A DNA stretch of 64,000 bases from Fusibacter sp. A1 (GTDB lineage: Bacteria; Bacillota; Clostridia; Peptostreptococcales; Acidaminobacteraceae), in assembly GCF_004125825.1 (NCBI RefSeq), contig NZ_QQWI01000001.1:1-64000 (forward strand), in the 5' to 3' direction. Position 1 is the stretch's first letter; each line of letters opens with the position of its first letter. The position numbers and the translations under genes are program-made. Of the stretch, positions 27,511 to 35,208 are shown piece by piece. Under the pieces are notes generated by a model that was not told the DNA's origin, did no database searches, and saw only the letters and a list, made by a program, of their open reading frames with translations.

Positions 27511-27978
27511 ATGAAAGAAACATTCGTACTCGAAGATCTACTGAACATGATGATCGAACTGGAGACCTTTGGTAATGAAAATTATCAAAGACTTGCTCTG
27601 AACACAACTAACAGTTCCCTTAAGGAATATTTCACTACGCTTGCCGAAATGGAACTCAAACACAAACATATCTTTGAAGGATTTAAAGAAGAAGCGGTGA
27701 CCTATCCCGGATCGGAACTCGATGAAGACTACACCGACTATCTGAAGAGCATCTTAAAAAATGCGGTCAGATTTATGAAAATCAACAGAAACAGCGAACA
27801 TATGGATGACTTCGAGGCTGCTTTCGATTTGGCTGTGACCCTTGAAAAGGATGCGATTCTTTTCCTCATAGAAATCAGAACACTCATCCCCTCTGACCAC
27901 CACCACATCATCGACAGGCTGATCGCTGAAGAGCGTTCGCATTTAAAATACCTTTACAACTATATTGAAGGAGCGTAA
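27511..27978 (+). CDS. Ferritin-like (rubrerythrin-type) diiron protein
   Basis: A 155-residue four-helix protein. Helix A carries ELETFGNENYQRLA, helix B an ExxH motif (E48-x2-H51 in EMELKHKH), helix C AVTLEKDAILFLIEI and helix D EERSHLKYL, again ExxH. This is the ligand pattern of rubrerythrin-like ferritins. It lacks the C-terminal rubredoxin domain of true rubrerythrin. AAGGAGG stands ahead of the ATG, and it lies 10 bases behind asrC and two bases before the FNT gene, so it is part of the asr operon. It may protect the iron-sulfur clusters from peroxide or handle iron; this is inference. Confidence 0.8.
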   Translation: MKETFVLEDLLNMMIELETFGNENYQRLALNTTNSSLKEYFTTLAEMELKHKHIFEGFKEEAVTYPGSELDEDYTDYLKSILKNAVRFMKINRNSEHMDDFEAAFDLAVTLEKDAILFLIEIRTLIPSDHHHIIDRLIAEERSHLKYLYNYIEGA

Positions 27979-27980
27979 GC

Positions 27981-28739
27981 ATGTACAAGGAAATGGTAGA
28001 AAAATTCTCACTTGCCGCTGAAGGAAAGATCGGCATTCTTAAAAAGAACCCGATGCGCTATCTTCTTTTATCTGCGATGGCCGGCATCTTTGTAGGGCTG
28101 GGGATCATCCTCATCTTTTCAATCGGCGGCACCATCGGAGACTCTCCCTTTAAGAAAACACTGATGGGCGCATCATTCGGTATCGCACTAAGCCTTGTGA
28201 TCATGATCGGCAGCGAGCTGTTCACAGGAAACAATATGATCATGACGGTCGCTTCACTTAATAAACGTGTGACTTGGATCGACAGCCTTAAGGTATGGCT
28301 TGTATCCTATACTGGCAATCTGCTAGGCAGTATCGCAGTCGGACTGACTTTCGTACTTGCTGGCCTTGCAAGTGGCGGCGTGCTCGATTTTATCAACAAG
28401 GTATCCGCTGCCAAGATGGCAGGAAGCTTCTCGGAGCTCTTTTTCAAAGGAGTCCTATGTAACATGCTCGTCTGTCTGGCGGTCTTTGCAGCCATGAAGC
28501 TGAAAGAGGAAACCGCGAAGCTGATCATGATCTGGTGGTGCCTTTTCGCATTCATCACTTCTGGATTCGAGCACAGTATCGCAAATATGACACTCTTCTC
28601 GATCAGCCTCTTCGCACCTCATGCGGCGACTGTTTCCTTATCTGGAGCTGTCGCCAACCTGATTCCTGTCACACTCGGGAATTTCGTAGGCGGAGCGATC
28701 GTCATCGGAGCAAGCTATTACTTTATAGGAAAAGAATAG
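27981..28739 (+). CDS. FNT-family channel, probable hydrosulfide (HS-) channel
   Basis: A 252-residue membrane protein of the formate/nitrite transporter family with about six helices. The family blocks AGIFVGLGIILIFSIGG, GSELFTGNNMIM, NLLGSIAVG, GVLCNMLVCLAVF and the final NLIPVTLGNFVGGAIV are visible. In Clostridioides difficile an FNT member beside asrABC was shown to pass hydrosulfide; the same gene order here suggests export of the sulfide made by AsrABC. GAAGGAG precedes the ATG. It is the last gene of the operon, before a terminator. Confidence 0.88.
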   Translation: MYKEMVEKFSLAAEGKIGILKKNPMRYLLLSAMAGIFVGLGIILIFSIGGTIGDSPFKKTLMGASFGIALSLVIMIGSELFTGNNMIMTVASLNKRVTWIDSLKVWLVSYTGNLLGSIAVGLTFVLAGLASGGVLDFINKVSAAKMAGSFSELFFKGVLCNMLVCLAVFAAMKLKEETAKLIMIWWCLFAFITSGFEHSIANMTLFSISLFAPHAATVSLSGAVANLIPVTLGNFVGGAIVIGASYYFIGKE

Positions 28740-28753
28740 AAGTAGGCGATTAC

Positions 28754-28812
28754 AGATCTCCTTTAGTTGCTAGAGAGCGTCAGCTCTTTACCTTCTAAAG
28801 GGGATCTTTTTG
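28754..28812 (+). terminator. Terminator of the asr operon
   Basis: AGATCTCCTTTAG (28754-28766) pairs with CTAAAGGGGATCT (28795-28807) through one wobble pair, followed by TTTTTGTTTTT. The loop holds a small inner hairpin. Confidence 0.75.
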
Positions 28813-28902
28813 TTTTTGATCGCCATTGGACGCACATAAAAATAAGGAAACCTGTGTTATAATAAGTTAAATGATAATACATATCAATTGTTTTTATCAT
28901 GC

Positions 28903-28916
28903 GTAACATCCGTTAC
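28903..28916 (+). promoter_or_regulatory. Palindromic operator of the small sulfite reductase operon
   Basis: GTAACatccGTTAC is a perfect 5-4-5 inverted repeat with the same half-sites as the element at 24616-24629. Its centre lies 34.5 bases from the end of TAAACT at 28939-28944, exactly the spacing seen at the asr promoter. Confidence 0.7.
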
Positions 28917-28938
28917 CGATTTATTACTTGTTCTATCG

Positions 28939-28944
28939 TAAACT
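28939..28944 (+). promoter_or_regulatory. -10 box of the small sulfite reductase operon
   Basis: TAAACT matches four of six consensus positions. No -35 hexamer is present (CCGATT), which suggests an activator-dependent promoter. Confidence 0.4.
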
Positions 28945-28988
28945 AAGACCATCAAAGAAAGAGCAACCGCTTCGAAAGGAGTTAAGAT

Positions 28989-29678
28989 ATGAGTCTACCG
29001 AAGTATGCTGTACTACAAAAACCAAGAGGTGATAAAAGAACTTATGCGATCACACCTCGCATCGCCGGTGGTTTTGCGACACCGGATGAACTGAGAAAAA
29101 TCGCTGAAACCGCTGAAAAATATCATGGCACGCTTAAAATCACATCCGGTCAAAGGATAGCGATCTTAGGCATCTCTGCTGAAGATGTGGAAAAAGCCTG
29201 GGAGGACCTTGGCATGGACCCCGGAGTAGTATCGCCGTATTCTGTAAAGAACATCGAAATGTGCCCCGCTTCGTTTTGTAAACGGGCAAAACAAAACAGC
29301 ATGAAGCTAGCCATGAAGCTAGAAAAGAGATTTTACGGCGCTGCGACACCCAACCGTATGAAAATTGGAGTGGTCGGTTGTATGAACTCCTGTACAAGCG
29401 CCAATTCAAAGGATATCGCCGTACTTGCAAACGACGAAGGCTACGTGATAAGGGCTGGCGGCAGCGCAGGATTCCACCCGCGACTTCCCGACGACATCGC
29501 TGAAAATCTGAACGATCAAGAGGCCTTCGACATGGTCGAGGCGATCTATCTGTACTACTGTGAAACCGCTGACATGGGCGAAAAACTTGGCGACTACATC
29601 GACAGGATCAGCCTTGAAACTTTTAAAACAGGCGTTTATGAACGCTATACACTTATCCAGGAGGAACAAAAACAATGA
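28989..29678 (+). CDS. Low-molecular-weight siroheme sulfite/nitrite reductase-like protein
   Basis: A 229-residue protein with a single half of the nitrite/sulfite reductase fold. TSGQRIAILGIS is the N-terminal half-domain motif. C92/C97 (CPASFC) and C131/C135 (CMNSC) are the siroheme-[4Fe-4S] ligands, with C-x4-C where AsrC has C-x5-C. Size and motifs match the small sulfite reductases described from Desulfovibrio and methanogens. It has no built-in ferredoxin or flavin domain, so an external donor is needed. AAAGGAG precedes the ATG. Sulfite, nitrite or another substrate cannot be separated from sequence. Confidence 0.82.
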   Translation: MSLPKYAVLQKPRGDKRTYAITPRIAGGFATPDELRKIAETAEKYHGTLKITSGQRIAILGISAEDVEKAWEDLGMDPGVVSPYSVKNIEMCPASFCKRAKQNSMKLAMKLEKRFYGAATPNRMKIGVVGCMNSCTSANSKDIAVLANDEGYVIRAGGSAGFHPRLPDDIAENLNDQEAFDMVEAIYLYYCETADMGEKLGDYIDRISLETFKTGVYERYTLIQEEQKQ

Positions 29679-30313
29679 GCAAATTCTTAGCACCGGTACA
29701 CTTTTGGCTATACGGTAAAATTCAAATCATGGAAGATATCGAAAAGAACATCCTAGAAAATATCGGCAACGAAGCGGTGCAGGCCAAAGCCGCCGAACTG
29801 AGAAGCACCATCTCAGACTATATCAACGATACTCCCCTCGAATCGGTGATCGATAAGGGAAACATCCACGGATGGCTACAGGACAAGATCACTAAGACCG
29901 AAGGAAGACAGGCCATGCTGCTTGATTTTGCGGCGACAGTGATGCCTAAGGATGAACTCATCAAAACGGTATTGACCGCTTATGGATCTGAGGGTCGTGA
30001 GCTTGGTAACTACAGGTCCGACAACGAACTCAACACGGCGCCTGAACTGTTCAAGTCGCTAGGAGACGTCCTGCTTGAAGGCATGCCTTGCGACAGGGTG
30101 AATGTCATCACAGAAAACACTGTGGACAAGGTCAAATGGGATGTGGTCGCCTGTGTCCATGAGAAATACTGGGTTGGTGATCGTATCACTGTGACCGATT
30201 ACTACGACTTCAGGGCGGCATTCACAAAGGCCTTTATCGAGAACGCCAACAGCGAGTTCACCTATGACTTCACTAACGACTTAGGTCAAAAGCATAGCAT
30301 CACAAGACGATAG
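29675..30313 (+). CDS. Conserved-looking protein of unknown function, linked to DUF1858
   Basis: I do not recognise the family. The 212-residue protein is soluble and acidic, begins SKFLAPVHFWLYGKIQIMEDIE and has two isolated cysteines (MPCDRVN and VACVHEKYW) about 20 residues apart in its C-terminal half. An alpha-helical first half and a more beta-like second half are suggested by composition. The ATG overlaps the stop of the sulfite reductase gene by four bases and follows AGGAGG, so it is tightly coupled to it. A DUF1858 gene follows 37 bases later. Placement suggests a role with the small sulfite reductase, for instance as a partner or sensor; this is inference. Confidence 0.75.
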   Translation: MSKFLAPVHFWLYGKIQIMEDIEKNILENIGNEAVQAKAAELRSTISDYINDTPLESVIDKGNIHGWLQDKITKTEGRQAMLLDFAATVMPKDELIKTVLTAYGSEGRELGNYRSDNELNTAPELFKSLGDVLLEGMPCDRVNVITENTVDKVKWDVVACVHEKYWVGDRITVTDYYDFRAAFTKAFIENANSEFTYDFTNDLGQKHSITRR

Positions 30314-30350
30314 TTCAAACAAACAAGCAAAACATAAAGGAGAATTTAAA

Positions 30351-30536
30351 ATGACAATTACAAAAGACATGATGATTTCAGACATCCTTACAAAAAGACA
30401 AGACGCGGCATCCATCCTAATCAGCTTCGGCATGGGATGCCTAGGATGCCCATCCTCACAAATGGAATCCCTAGAGCAAGCAGCCATGATCCACGGCATC
30501 GACATCAACGCACTGATGACAGCACTCAACGCATAA
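30351..30536 (+). CDS. DUF1858 domain protein (hybrid-cluster-associated type)
   Basis: A 61-residue protein consisting of one DUF1858 domain: MISDILTKRQDAASILISFGMGCLGCPSSQMESLEQAA. The pair C30/C33 in GCLGCP is typical. The domain is found alone or fused to ScdA/RIC-type and hybrid-cluster proteins and is linked to anaerobic redox or nitrosative stress proteins. AAAGGAG precedes the ATG and a terminator follows directly. It is the third gene of the unit that starts at 28989. Confidence 0.88.
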   Translation: MTITKDMMISDILTKRQDAASILISFGMGCLGCPSSQMESLEQAAMIHGIDINALMTALNA

Positions 30537-30564
30537 AAAAAGAGCCGAACTTCGGCTCTTTTTA
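30535..30564. terminator. Terminator between the DUF1858 and cyclase genes
   Basis: AAAAGAGCCGA and TCGGCTCTTTTT form a stem with a 3-base loop and T-runs on both strands. It closes the plus-strand operon and the minus-strand gnd-zwf-cyclase unit. Confidence 0.85.
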
Positions 30565-30570
30565 TATCGA

Positions 30571-31194
30571 TCAATCCCTCTCGATCAGCACCGCTCTTAC
30601 AGGGGATGCGTCCAGGCCCTTCAGTTTCAGCGGGAGGGCGATCAGTTCGTATTCGCCTACGGGTACGTCTTTTAGGGCTAGTCCCTCCAGTACGTAGACG
30701 CCTGAATTGAACAGCGTGTGGTGGGTAGGGTGACCCGGTTGGGCTCGTTCTATGCCAAGACCGTCTGTCCCCACTCCTTTGATGCCGATGCCGGTCAGGT
30801 ATTTCGCGCCGGACTCCTCCAGGTAGATGAACTCGGGATTGAAGAAATCCTCAAAGGAGTTTCTGGTCTTAAAGAGGACCACATCTCCTTTTTCGATCTT
30901 ATGATGGTCGAGATCTCCTTTTGAGATCCCCCTGTCAAGATGGGTGAAATCGAATACCTTGCAGCGTGTGATCAGCTGCTCAAGCGCCATGGTATCGATG
31001 GTCGTTCCATCCGCCTGCATGTGAAGAGGAGCATCAAGATGGGTGCCTGTATGCACATCCAATGTGATGCTCGATTCCCTTACCCCGCCTACATTATGGG
31101 TTCTTGTCACATTGATGATTGGTCTTTTTTCGGCTTTGTTCTTATAGACGGTCATGTGTTCGTCTATGGTCTGTGTGATATCATATAGTTTCAT
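30571..31194 (-). CDS. Cyclase family protein (metal-dependent hydrolase, kynurenine formamidase fold)
   Basis: A 207-residue protein of the cyclase/KynB family. The metal-binding signature is intact: H48-TGTH52-L-D54-APLH58, that is HxGTHxDxPxH. GIERAQPGHPTHHTLFNSG in the second half holds the conserved histidines and asparagine. The family hydrolyses cyclic or acyl amides (formylkynurenine, isatin and others), and the substrate here is unknown. It follows zwf by 18 bases with AGGAG upstream, so it belongs to the gnd-zwf unit. No other kynurenine gene is nearby, so that reaction is unlikely. Confidence 0.85.
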   Translation of the reverse strand: MKLYDITQTIDEHMTVYKNKAEKRPIINVTRTHNVGGVRESSITLDVHTGTHLDAPLHMQADGTTIDTMALEQLITRCKVFDFTHLDRGISKGDLDHHKIEKGDVVLFKTRNSFEDFFNPEFIYLEESGAKYLTGIGIKGVGTDGLGIERAQPGHPTHHTLFNSGVYVLEGLALKDVPVGEYELIALPLKLKGLDASPVRAVLIERD

Positions 31195-31212
31195 CTAACT
31201 GCTCCTGTCTTC

Positions 31213-32619
31213 TCATAAGGAATACCAAATGCGTCCATCTTCTGCCAGTAGATCATCCGCAGCTTTAGGTCCCCTGCTTCCCGCCGGGTAGTACTGGATG
31301 CTGTTTTTGAGGTCGACACATTCATCTAACATCTTCTCGACAAACATCCACTCGTATTTTACCTCATCCCATCTTGTGTACAGGTCATGATGCCCGAGTA
31401 CCACCTCGTTGATCAGTGTCTCGTAGGCTTCTGGCGCGTTATAGTCGATCATGCAGCTTTGACAGAACTCCATCTCACGAGTGATGAGTTCTTTTACAGT
31501 ACCCGGCATTTTCATGTTGAACTTCAGTTTCATGCCCTCATCAGGGTGTATCTTGATGGTCAAGGTGTTGGGCGGACATCCACCGTTTAAGGCACCGTCC
31601 GGTTTCTTATAGACGATGACGATTTCGGATACCTTGTCCATCAGCCGCTTTCCTGTTCGCAAATAGAAATCCACGCCCTCCCACCTAGGCAGATCCACAC
31701 GTAGCTTCATCGCCGTGAAGGTTTCTGTCGCTGATTCCGGATGAACCCCTTTTTCTTGCCTGTATCCGAGCATGTTGCCATGACTGACGTATTGTCCTAA
31801 GACGACGTCGTTTCTCACATCGTTGAACTTAAGGGCTTTTAATACCTCCACCTTGGCACTTACTATGTCTGCGTATTCTCTGTTTCCAAGTGGTGTCATG
31901 GCGATGAGGGCGAGCATCTGAAGGAGATGGCTCTGAATCATATCCCTGATGGCGCCAGATTTATCATAATAGCCCGCCCGCTCGAACACTCCGTAGGATT
32001 CTGCGACGGTGATCTGCACATGGTCGATATAGTCCTTGTTCCAGCTTGCTTCAAAAAGCATGTTGTTGAACCTGAGCATCATGATGTTTTGTATCATTTC
32101 TTTGCCCAGATAATGGTCCATCCTATAGATTTGATGCTCATCGACGAATTTTTCGAGATGGGTGTTGATGGCCGTGGCGCTTTTTAAGTCCTTGCCAAAG
32201 GGTTTCTCAATAACCACCCGATGAAAGGGATTGGATTTTTCGAGCAAGCCGCTTTCGGATAGATGGGAGACGATGGGTTCAAAAAAGTTAGGCGCTGTCG
32301 CAAGATAGAACAGATGGATATCCTCGGGTTGAAAGGATAGTCCTTTTATCAAATTCTGATAATCTTCGAGTGACTCAAACGCGAGCTGCTTATAGTTTAG
32401 GCTCTTGATGAACTTAAACCACTGCTTCACATCTCTGATCCCCCCCACCTCATCTGCGATAAAGTCATGGAGCTGCCCCTTGTCAAAGTCCCGTCGTCCG
32501 ATACAGATGATTTCCACTTCTTCCGTCAGTTTTTTTTGATTGAAGAGCTCAAATAGTGCAGGATAGAGCTTTTTTATACTCAAGTCTCCTGTAGCGCCGA
32601 ATAGAAAGAATCTCAACAT
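31213..32619 (-). CDS. zwf: Glucose-6-phosphate 1-dehydrogenase
   Basis: Oxidises glucose-6-phosphate to 6-phosphogluconolactone, first step of the oxidative pentose phosphate pathway. The 468-residue protein opens with the nucleotide-binding FLFGATGDLSIKKLYPAL. It has EKPFGKD and the active-site RMDHYLGKE, followed by the coenzyme/substrate block VRFNN-like LRFNNMLFEASWN, and ends with YPAGSRGP. It starts two bases behind gnd. Together the two genes supply NADPH (or NADH, since the coenzyme preference is not evident) and ribulose-5-phosphate. Confidence 0.96.
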   Translation of the reverse strand: MLRFFLFGATGDLSIKKLYPALFELFNQKKLTEEVEIICIGRRDFDKGQLHDFIADEVGGIRDVKQWFKFIKSLNYKQLAFESLEDYQNLIKGLSFQPEDIHLFYLATAPNFFEPIVSHLSESGLLEKSNPFHRVVIEKPFGKDLKSATAINTHLEKFVDEHQIYRMDHYLGKEMIQNIMMLRFNNMLFEASWNKDYIDHVQITVAESYGVFERAGYYDKSGAIRDMIQSHLLQMLALIAMTPLGNREYADIVSAKVEVLKALKFNDVRNDVVLGQYVSHGNMLGYRQEKGVHPESATETFTAMKLRVDLPRWEGVDFYLRTGKRLMDKVSEIVIVYKKPDGALNGGCPPNTLTIKIHPDEGMKLKFNMKMPGTVKELITREMEFCQSCMIDYNAPEAYETLINEVVLGHHDLYTRWDEVKYEWMFVEKMLDECVDLKNSIQYYPAGSRGPKAADDLLAEDGRIWYSL

Positions 32620-32621
32620 GA

Positions 32622-33524
32622 CTACTTACCGCTCGTATGAAGCTTGTGTCCGCCAAATTCATTTCGCATTGCGGCAAGAAGTTTATTGGAAAACCTATCG
32701 TCCTGTTTGGACTCAAATCGTTTGAAGAGCGAGGTTGTGATGACATATGCCGGAAGCTTCTGTCGAAGGGCCTCCTCTACAGTCCATAGTCCTTCACCGC
32801 TCGAATCGACCACATCCAAAATGCCGTCAAGAGACGGATTCTTTTCAAGGGCATCCACCGTTTTGTCAACAAGGTAACTTGAGACGATGGATCCGTTTTG
32901 CCATACTTTGGCTATTTTTTTCAGGTCAAGGTCAAAATCACTGCCTTCTAAGATTTCAAACCCCTCCGCGATCGCCTGCATCATCCCGTACTCTACTCCA
33001 TTATGGATCATTTTTACATAGTGGCCCGTACCATGTTTGCCCATGTAGTTGACTCCATCATCCACACACACCGCAACGAGTAAAGGGGCGATTTCTATGT
33101 AATCCTTCTCTTCACCGCCGACCATCATACAGGCACCTTCTCGGGCGCCCTGTTGCCCGCCGCTTGTTCCGATATCCATATATCTGAATCCCTTGTCAAG
33201 TACTCGTTTGGCACGTCTGACGGTATCCTTGAAGTTGGAGTTTCCTCCGTCAACGATCAAGGAACCTGGAAGAGCAATCTCCATGATCTGGTCGATCATC
33301 TCATCGACCACCTCGCCTGCCGGTATCATCAGCCAGTAGACCGCATTTTGTCCCAGCTTTTCGCATAGCTCAGGCAAGAAGTACGCTCCCTCGAAGCCTT
33401 CTTTGATGAATTCTTCAGTTTTTGCCTTCGAGCGATTGTAGACGACGACGTCCACTCCATGATCTCTCATATTCCAAGCCAGATTTCCACCCATTTTTCC
33501 AAGACCGATCATTCCTATTTTCAT
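32622..33524 (-). CDS. gnd: Decarboxylating 6-phosphogluconate dehydrogenase (short, GndA/YqeC type)
   Basis: Oxidatively decarboxylates 6-phosphogluconate to ribulose-5-phosphate. The protein opens KIGMIGLGKMGGNLAWNM with the Rossmann motif and has VDGGNSNF, DIGTSGGQQGARE and KMIHNGVEYGMMQ with the catalytic Lys and Asn. At 300 residues it is the short form, typically NAD-preferring, and lacks the long all-helical tail of the 470-residue enzymes. AAAGGAT precedes the ATG. It is the first gene of gnd-zwf-cyclase. Confidence 0.94.
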   Translation of the reverse strand: MKIGMIGLGKMGGNLAWNMRDHGVDVVVYNRSKAKTEEFIKEGFEGAYFLPELCEKLGQNAVYWLMIPAGEVVDEMIDQIMEIALPGSLIVDGGNSNFKDTVRRAKRVLDKGFRYMDIGTSGGQQGAREGACMMVGGEEKDYIEIAPLLVAVCVDDGVNYMGKHGTGHYVKMIHNGVEYGMMQAIAEGFEILEGSDFDLDLKKIAKVWQNGSIVSSYLVDKTVDALEKNPSLDGILDVVDSSGEGLWTVEEALRQKLPAYVITTSLFKRFESKQDDRFSNKLLAAMRNEFGGHKLHTSGK

Positions 33525-33587
33525 AGTTTTATCCTTTCATCTATAAGTTGATTACACCTATCAAGCGTATTGAACGCAGTTTGTATA

Positions 33588-33615
33588 AGGATACCCTAAA
33601 GATAGTGATTCTCAA
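33588..33615 (-). promoter_or_regulatory. Possible promoter of gnd-zwf
   Basis: On the minus strand TTGAGA (33610-33615) and TATCCT (33588-33593) are 16 bases apart, upstream of gnd. The match is moderate. Confidence 0.35.
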
Positions 33616-33646
33616 CAGATATTTTAAGGAAAGCGATTGCTATCTA

Positions 33647-33680
33647 TAAAAAAAAAGGTATCCGCATCATGCGGATACCT
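33647..33680 (-). terminator. Terminator of the membrane protein gene at 33686
   Basis: AGGTATCCGC and GCGGATACCT form a 10-bp stem with a 5-base loop, followed on the minus strand by nine T. Confidence 0.88.
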
Positions 33681-33685
33681 CATTG

Positions 33686-35095
33686 CTACTGCCTATTTAT
33701 GTTATCATACGCGTCCATCAACTTTTGCGCTTCCAATAGTTCGAGCAGGATCGAATCTCGATCGGCACTTGTCACCTCCATCTGGGTGATCATGTAGTCG
33801 AACTGACTGGTCGCTCTTTCGATCTGCATTCCCTGAAACAGAAAATGAACAGGGATAATTACAAGACAGATCAGTGCGAAGGCGATTCGTACGACAAGGG
33901 TTCCGCTTGAAACTTCAGACTTGACGCCTGAGGACTGATCGTAGACCGAGGCCATGATCAGCCCGATTCCGACAAGACTTACCACCGCGCTGATCATCAT
34001 CATGGTGGATAGCCCCTCCATAAAATATGCGGTGATGAAATCTGTCATGCCACTGATCTGTTCGCTTATCTCTGGCACGATGATCGACTCAAAGTAGCTA
34101 CTGATCATCGGAACCTTGAAAATCCTCATGATCAGGGATGGCAAAAAAACGACCGCGCCAGTGATCGTCGTCGTGACGCCCAGCCATTTTGAAAATCCGA
34201 TGATTCGACCGCAAATCAGATACATGATGATAATCAACATGAAAAGCGTTACAAACAGGATCGCGCTGACACTGCCTCTTATCTTTGCAATCAAGGTCGG
34301 AAACTCCGAAACCGGATTGACATTGGACCCGTAGACCCTAAAGAAGTACTCTTCAATGTCCAGACTGTCCGCCACCTTGTCATACTCGACTTGCACCCTT
34401 ATCTTTTCTCTGATGAGCACATCAAGTACTTCCTTCGTATCCTTGTCAGGATTTTCAGTGACAAGCTCGATAAGCCTGGCGAGCAGGGACCTGTCAAGGC
34501 TGTAGTCGAGGACGAACTCGGATTCGGAGAATTCATCGAGCATCTCTTCTTTTGTCATGCCTTTCGCATTGTATTTTTTTATGGTCTGGATAAACGCCTC
34601 CGCTTCTTCTGAAGCATCCTCGCCTAATTTCAGTTTCATATCCTGGACTGCCAGTTCGAAGATCAGTTCCTTTATTGGTCTTATGTTGATCGTGGGAAGC
34701 TGTGTGCCTCCTTGAAAATAATACTTATGAAACTCCACGAGCACCAGCGGTATTTCGTCTACGAAATAACTTCTGTCAAGGCTTTCGATGGTTCTTTTCT
34801 TTATGGAATCGATAAAATCGGCCTGTTCTTCTTTCAGATGTTCAAAATCACTCGGTTCGTCGTATACGTCACCATTTCCAAAATCGACCTGAACGTATTC
34901 TTCCGCGTTGTTCACAAGGCCTACCAAGGACTCATAAAGATTTTCTCCTATATTGTTGCTGATGACAAACTCCTCAAAATCAGTTGAATCCATGACTGTT
35001 TTCTGAGCTCCTATGAAAAATTGAAGCACTACGCCAAGAGCAATCAACAGGATAATCAACGGAAACAGCAGTACTCCTTTTAAAACATTTCTCAT
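33686..35095 (-). CDS. Multi-pass membrane protein of unknown function
   Basis: I do not recognise the family. The 469-residue protein has a first membrane helix at about 8-29, then a large, mostly acidic and helical extracytoplasmic region (about 30-275). Four further helices follow at about 279-303, 315-337, 360-385 and 412-435, with a charged C-terminal tail. The long region after an N-terminal anchor plus a helix bundle suggests a surface-exposed sensing or assembly role, but no catalytic motif is visible. It is transcribed alone, with a strong terminator behind. Confidence 0.75.
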   Translation of the reverse strand: MRNVLKGVLLFPLIILLIALGVVLQFFIGAQKTVMDSTDFEEFVISNNIGENLYESLVGLVNNAEEYVQVDFGNGDVYDEPSDFEHLKEEQADFIDSIKKRTIESLDRSYFVDEIPLVLVEFHKYYFQGGTQLPTINIRPIKELIFELAVQDMKLKLGEDASEEAEAFIQTIKKYNAKGMTKEEMLDEFSESEFVLDYSLDRSLLARLIELVTENPDKDTKEVLDVLIREKIRVQVEYDKVADSLDIEEYFFRVYGSNVNPVSEFPTLIAKIRGSVSAILFVTLFMLIIIMYLICGRIIGFSKWLGVTTTITGAVVFLPSLIMRIFKVPMISSYFESIIVPEISEQISGMTDFITAYFMEGLSTMMMISAVVSLVGIGLIMASVYDQSSGVKSEVSSGTLVVRIAFALICLVIIPVHFLFQGMQIERATSQFDYMITQMEVTSADRDSILLELLEAQKLMDAYDNINRQ

Positions 35096-35173
35096 GATAA
35101 GCCTCCTTCAGTTATTGTACCATGAGCTTATCTGTTTTTATCGATCCGTAAGATTAGAATTTGATGAAAGAAT

Positions 35174-35200
35174 TAAAAAAAGCCGCCTAAGCGACTTTTT
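35174..35200 (-). terminator. Terminator of the cyclophilin gene
   Basis: On the minus strand AAAGTCGC and GCGGCTTT pair (one wobble) around TTAG, followed by seven T. Confidence 0.8.
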
Positions 35201-35208
35201 AACTTGTA

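Noticed and set aside
30571-31194. Kynurenine formamidase as a firm name for the cyclase-family gene
   Set aside because: The fold and metal motif fit, but no tryptophan-degradation gene is near and the organism type makes that pathway unlikely.
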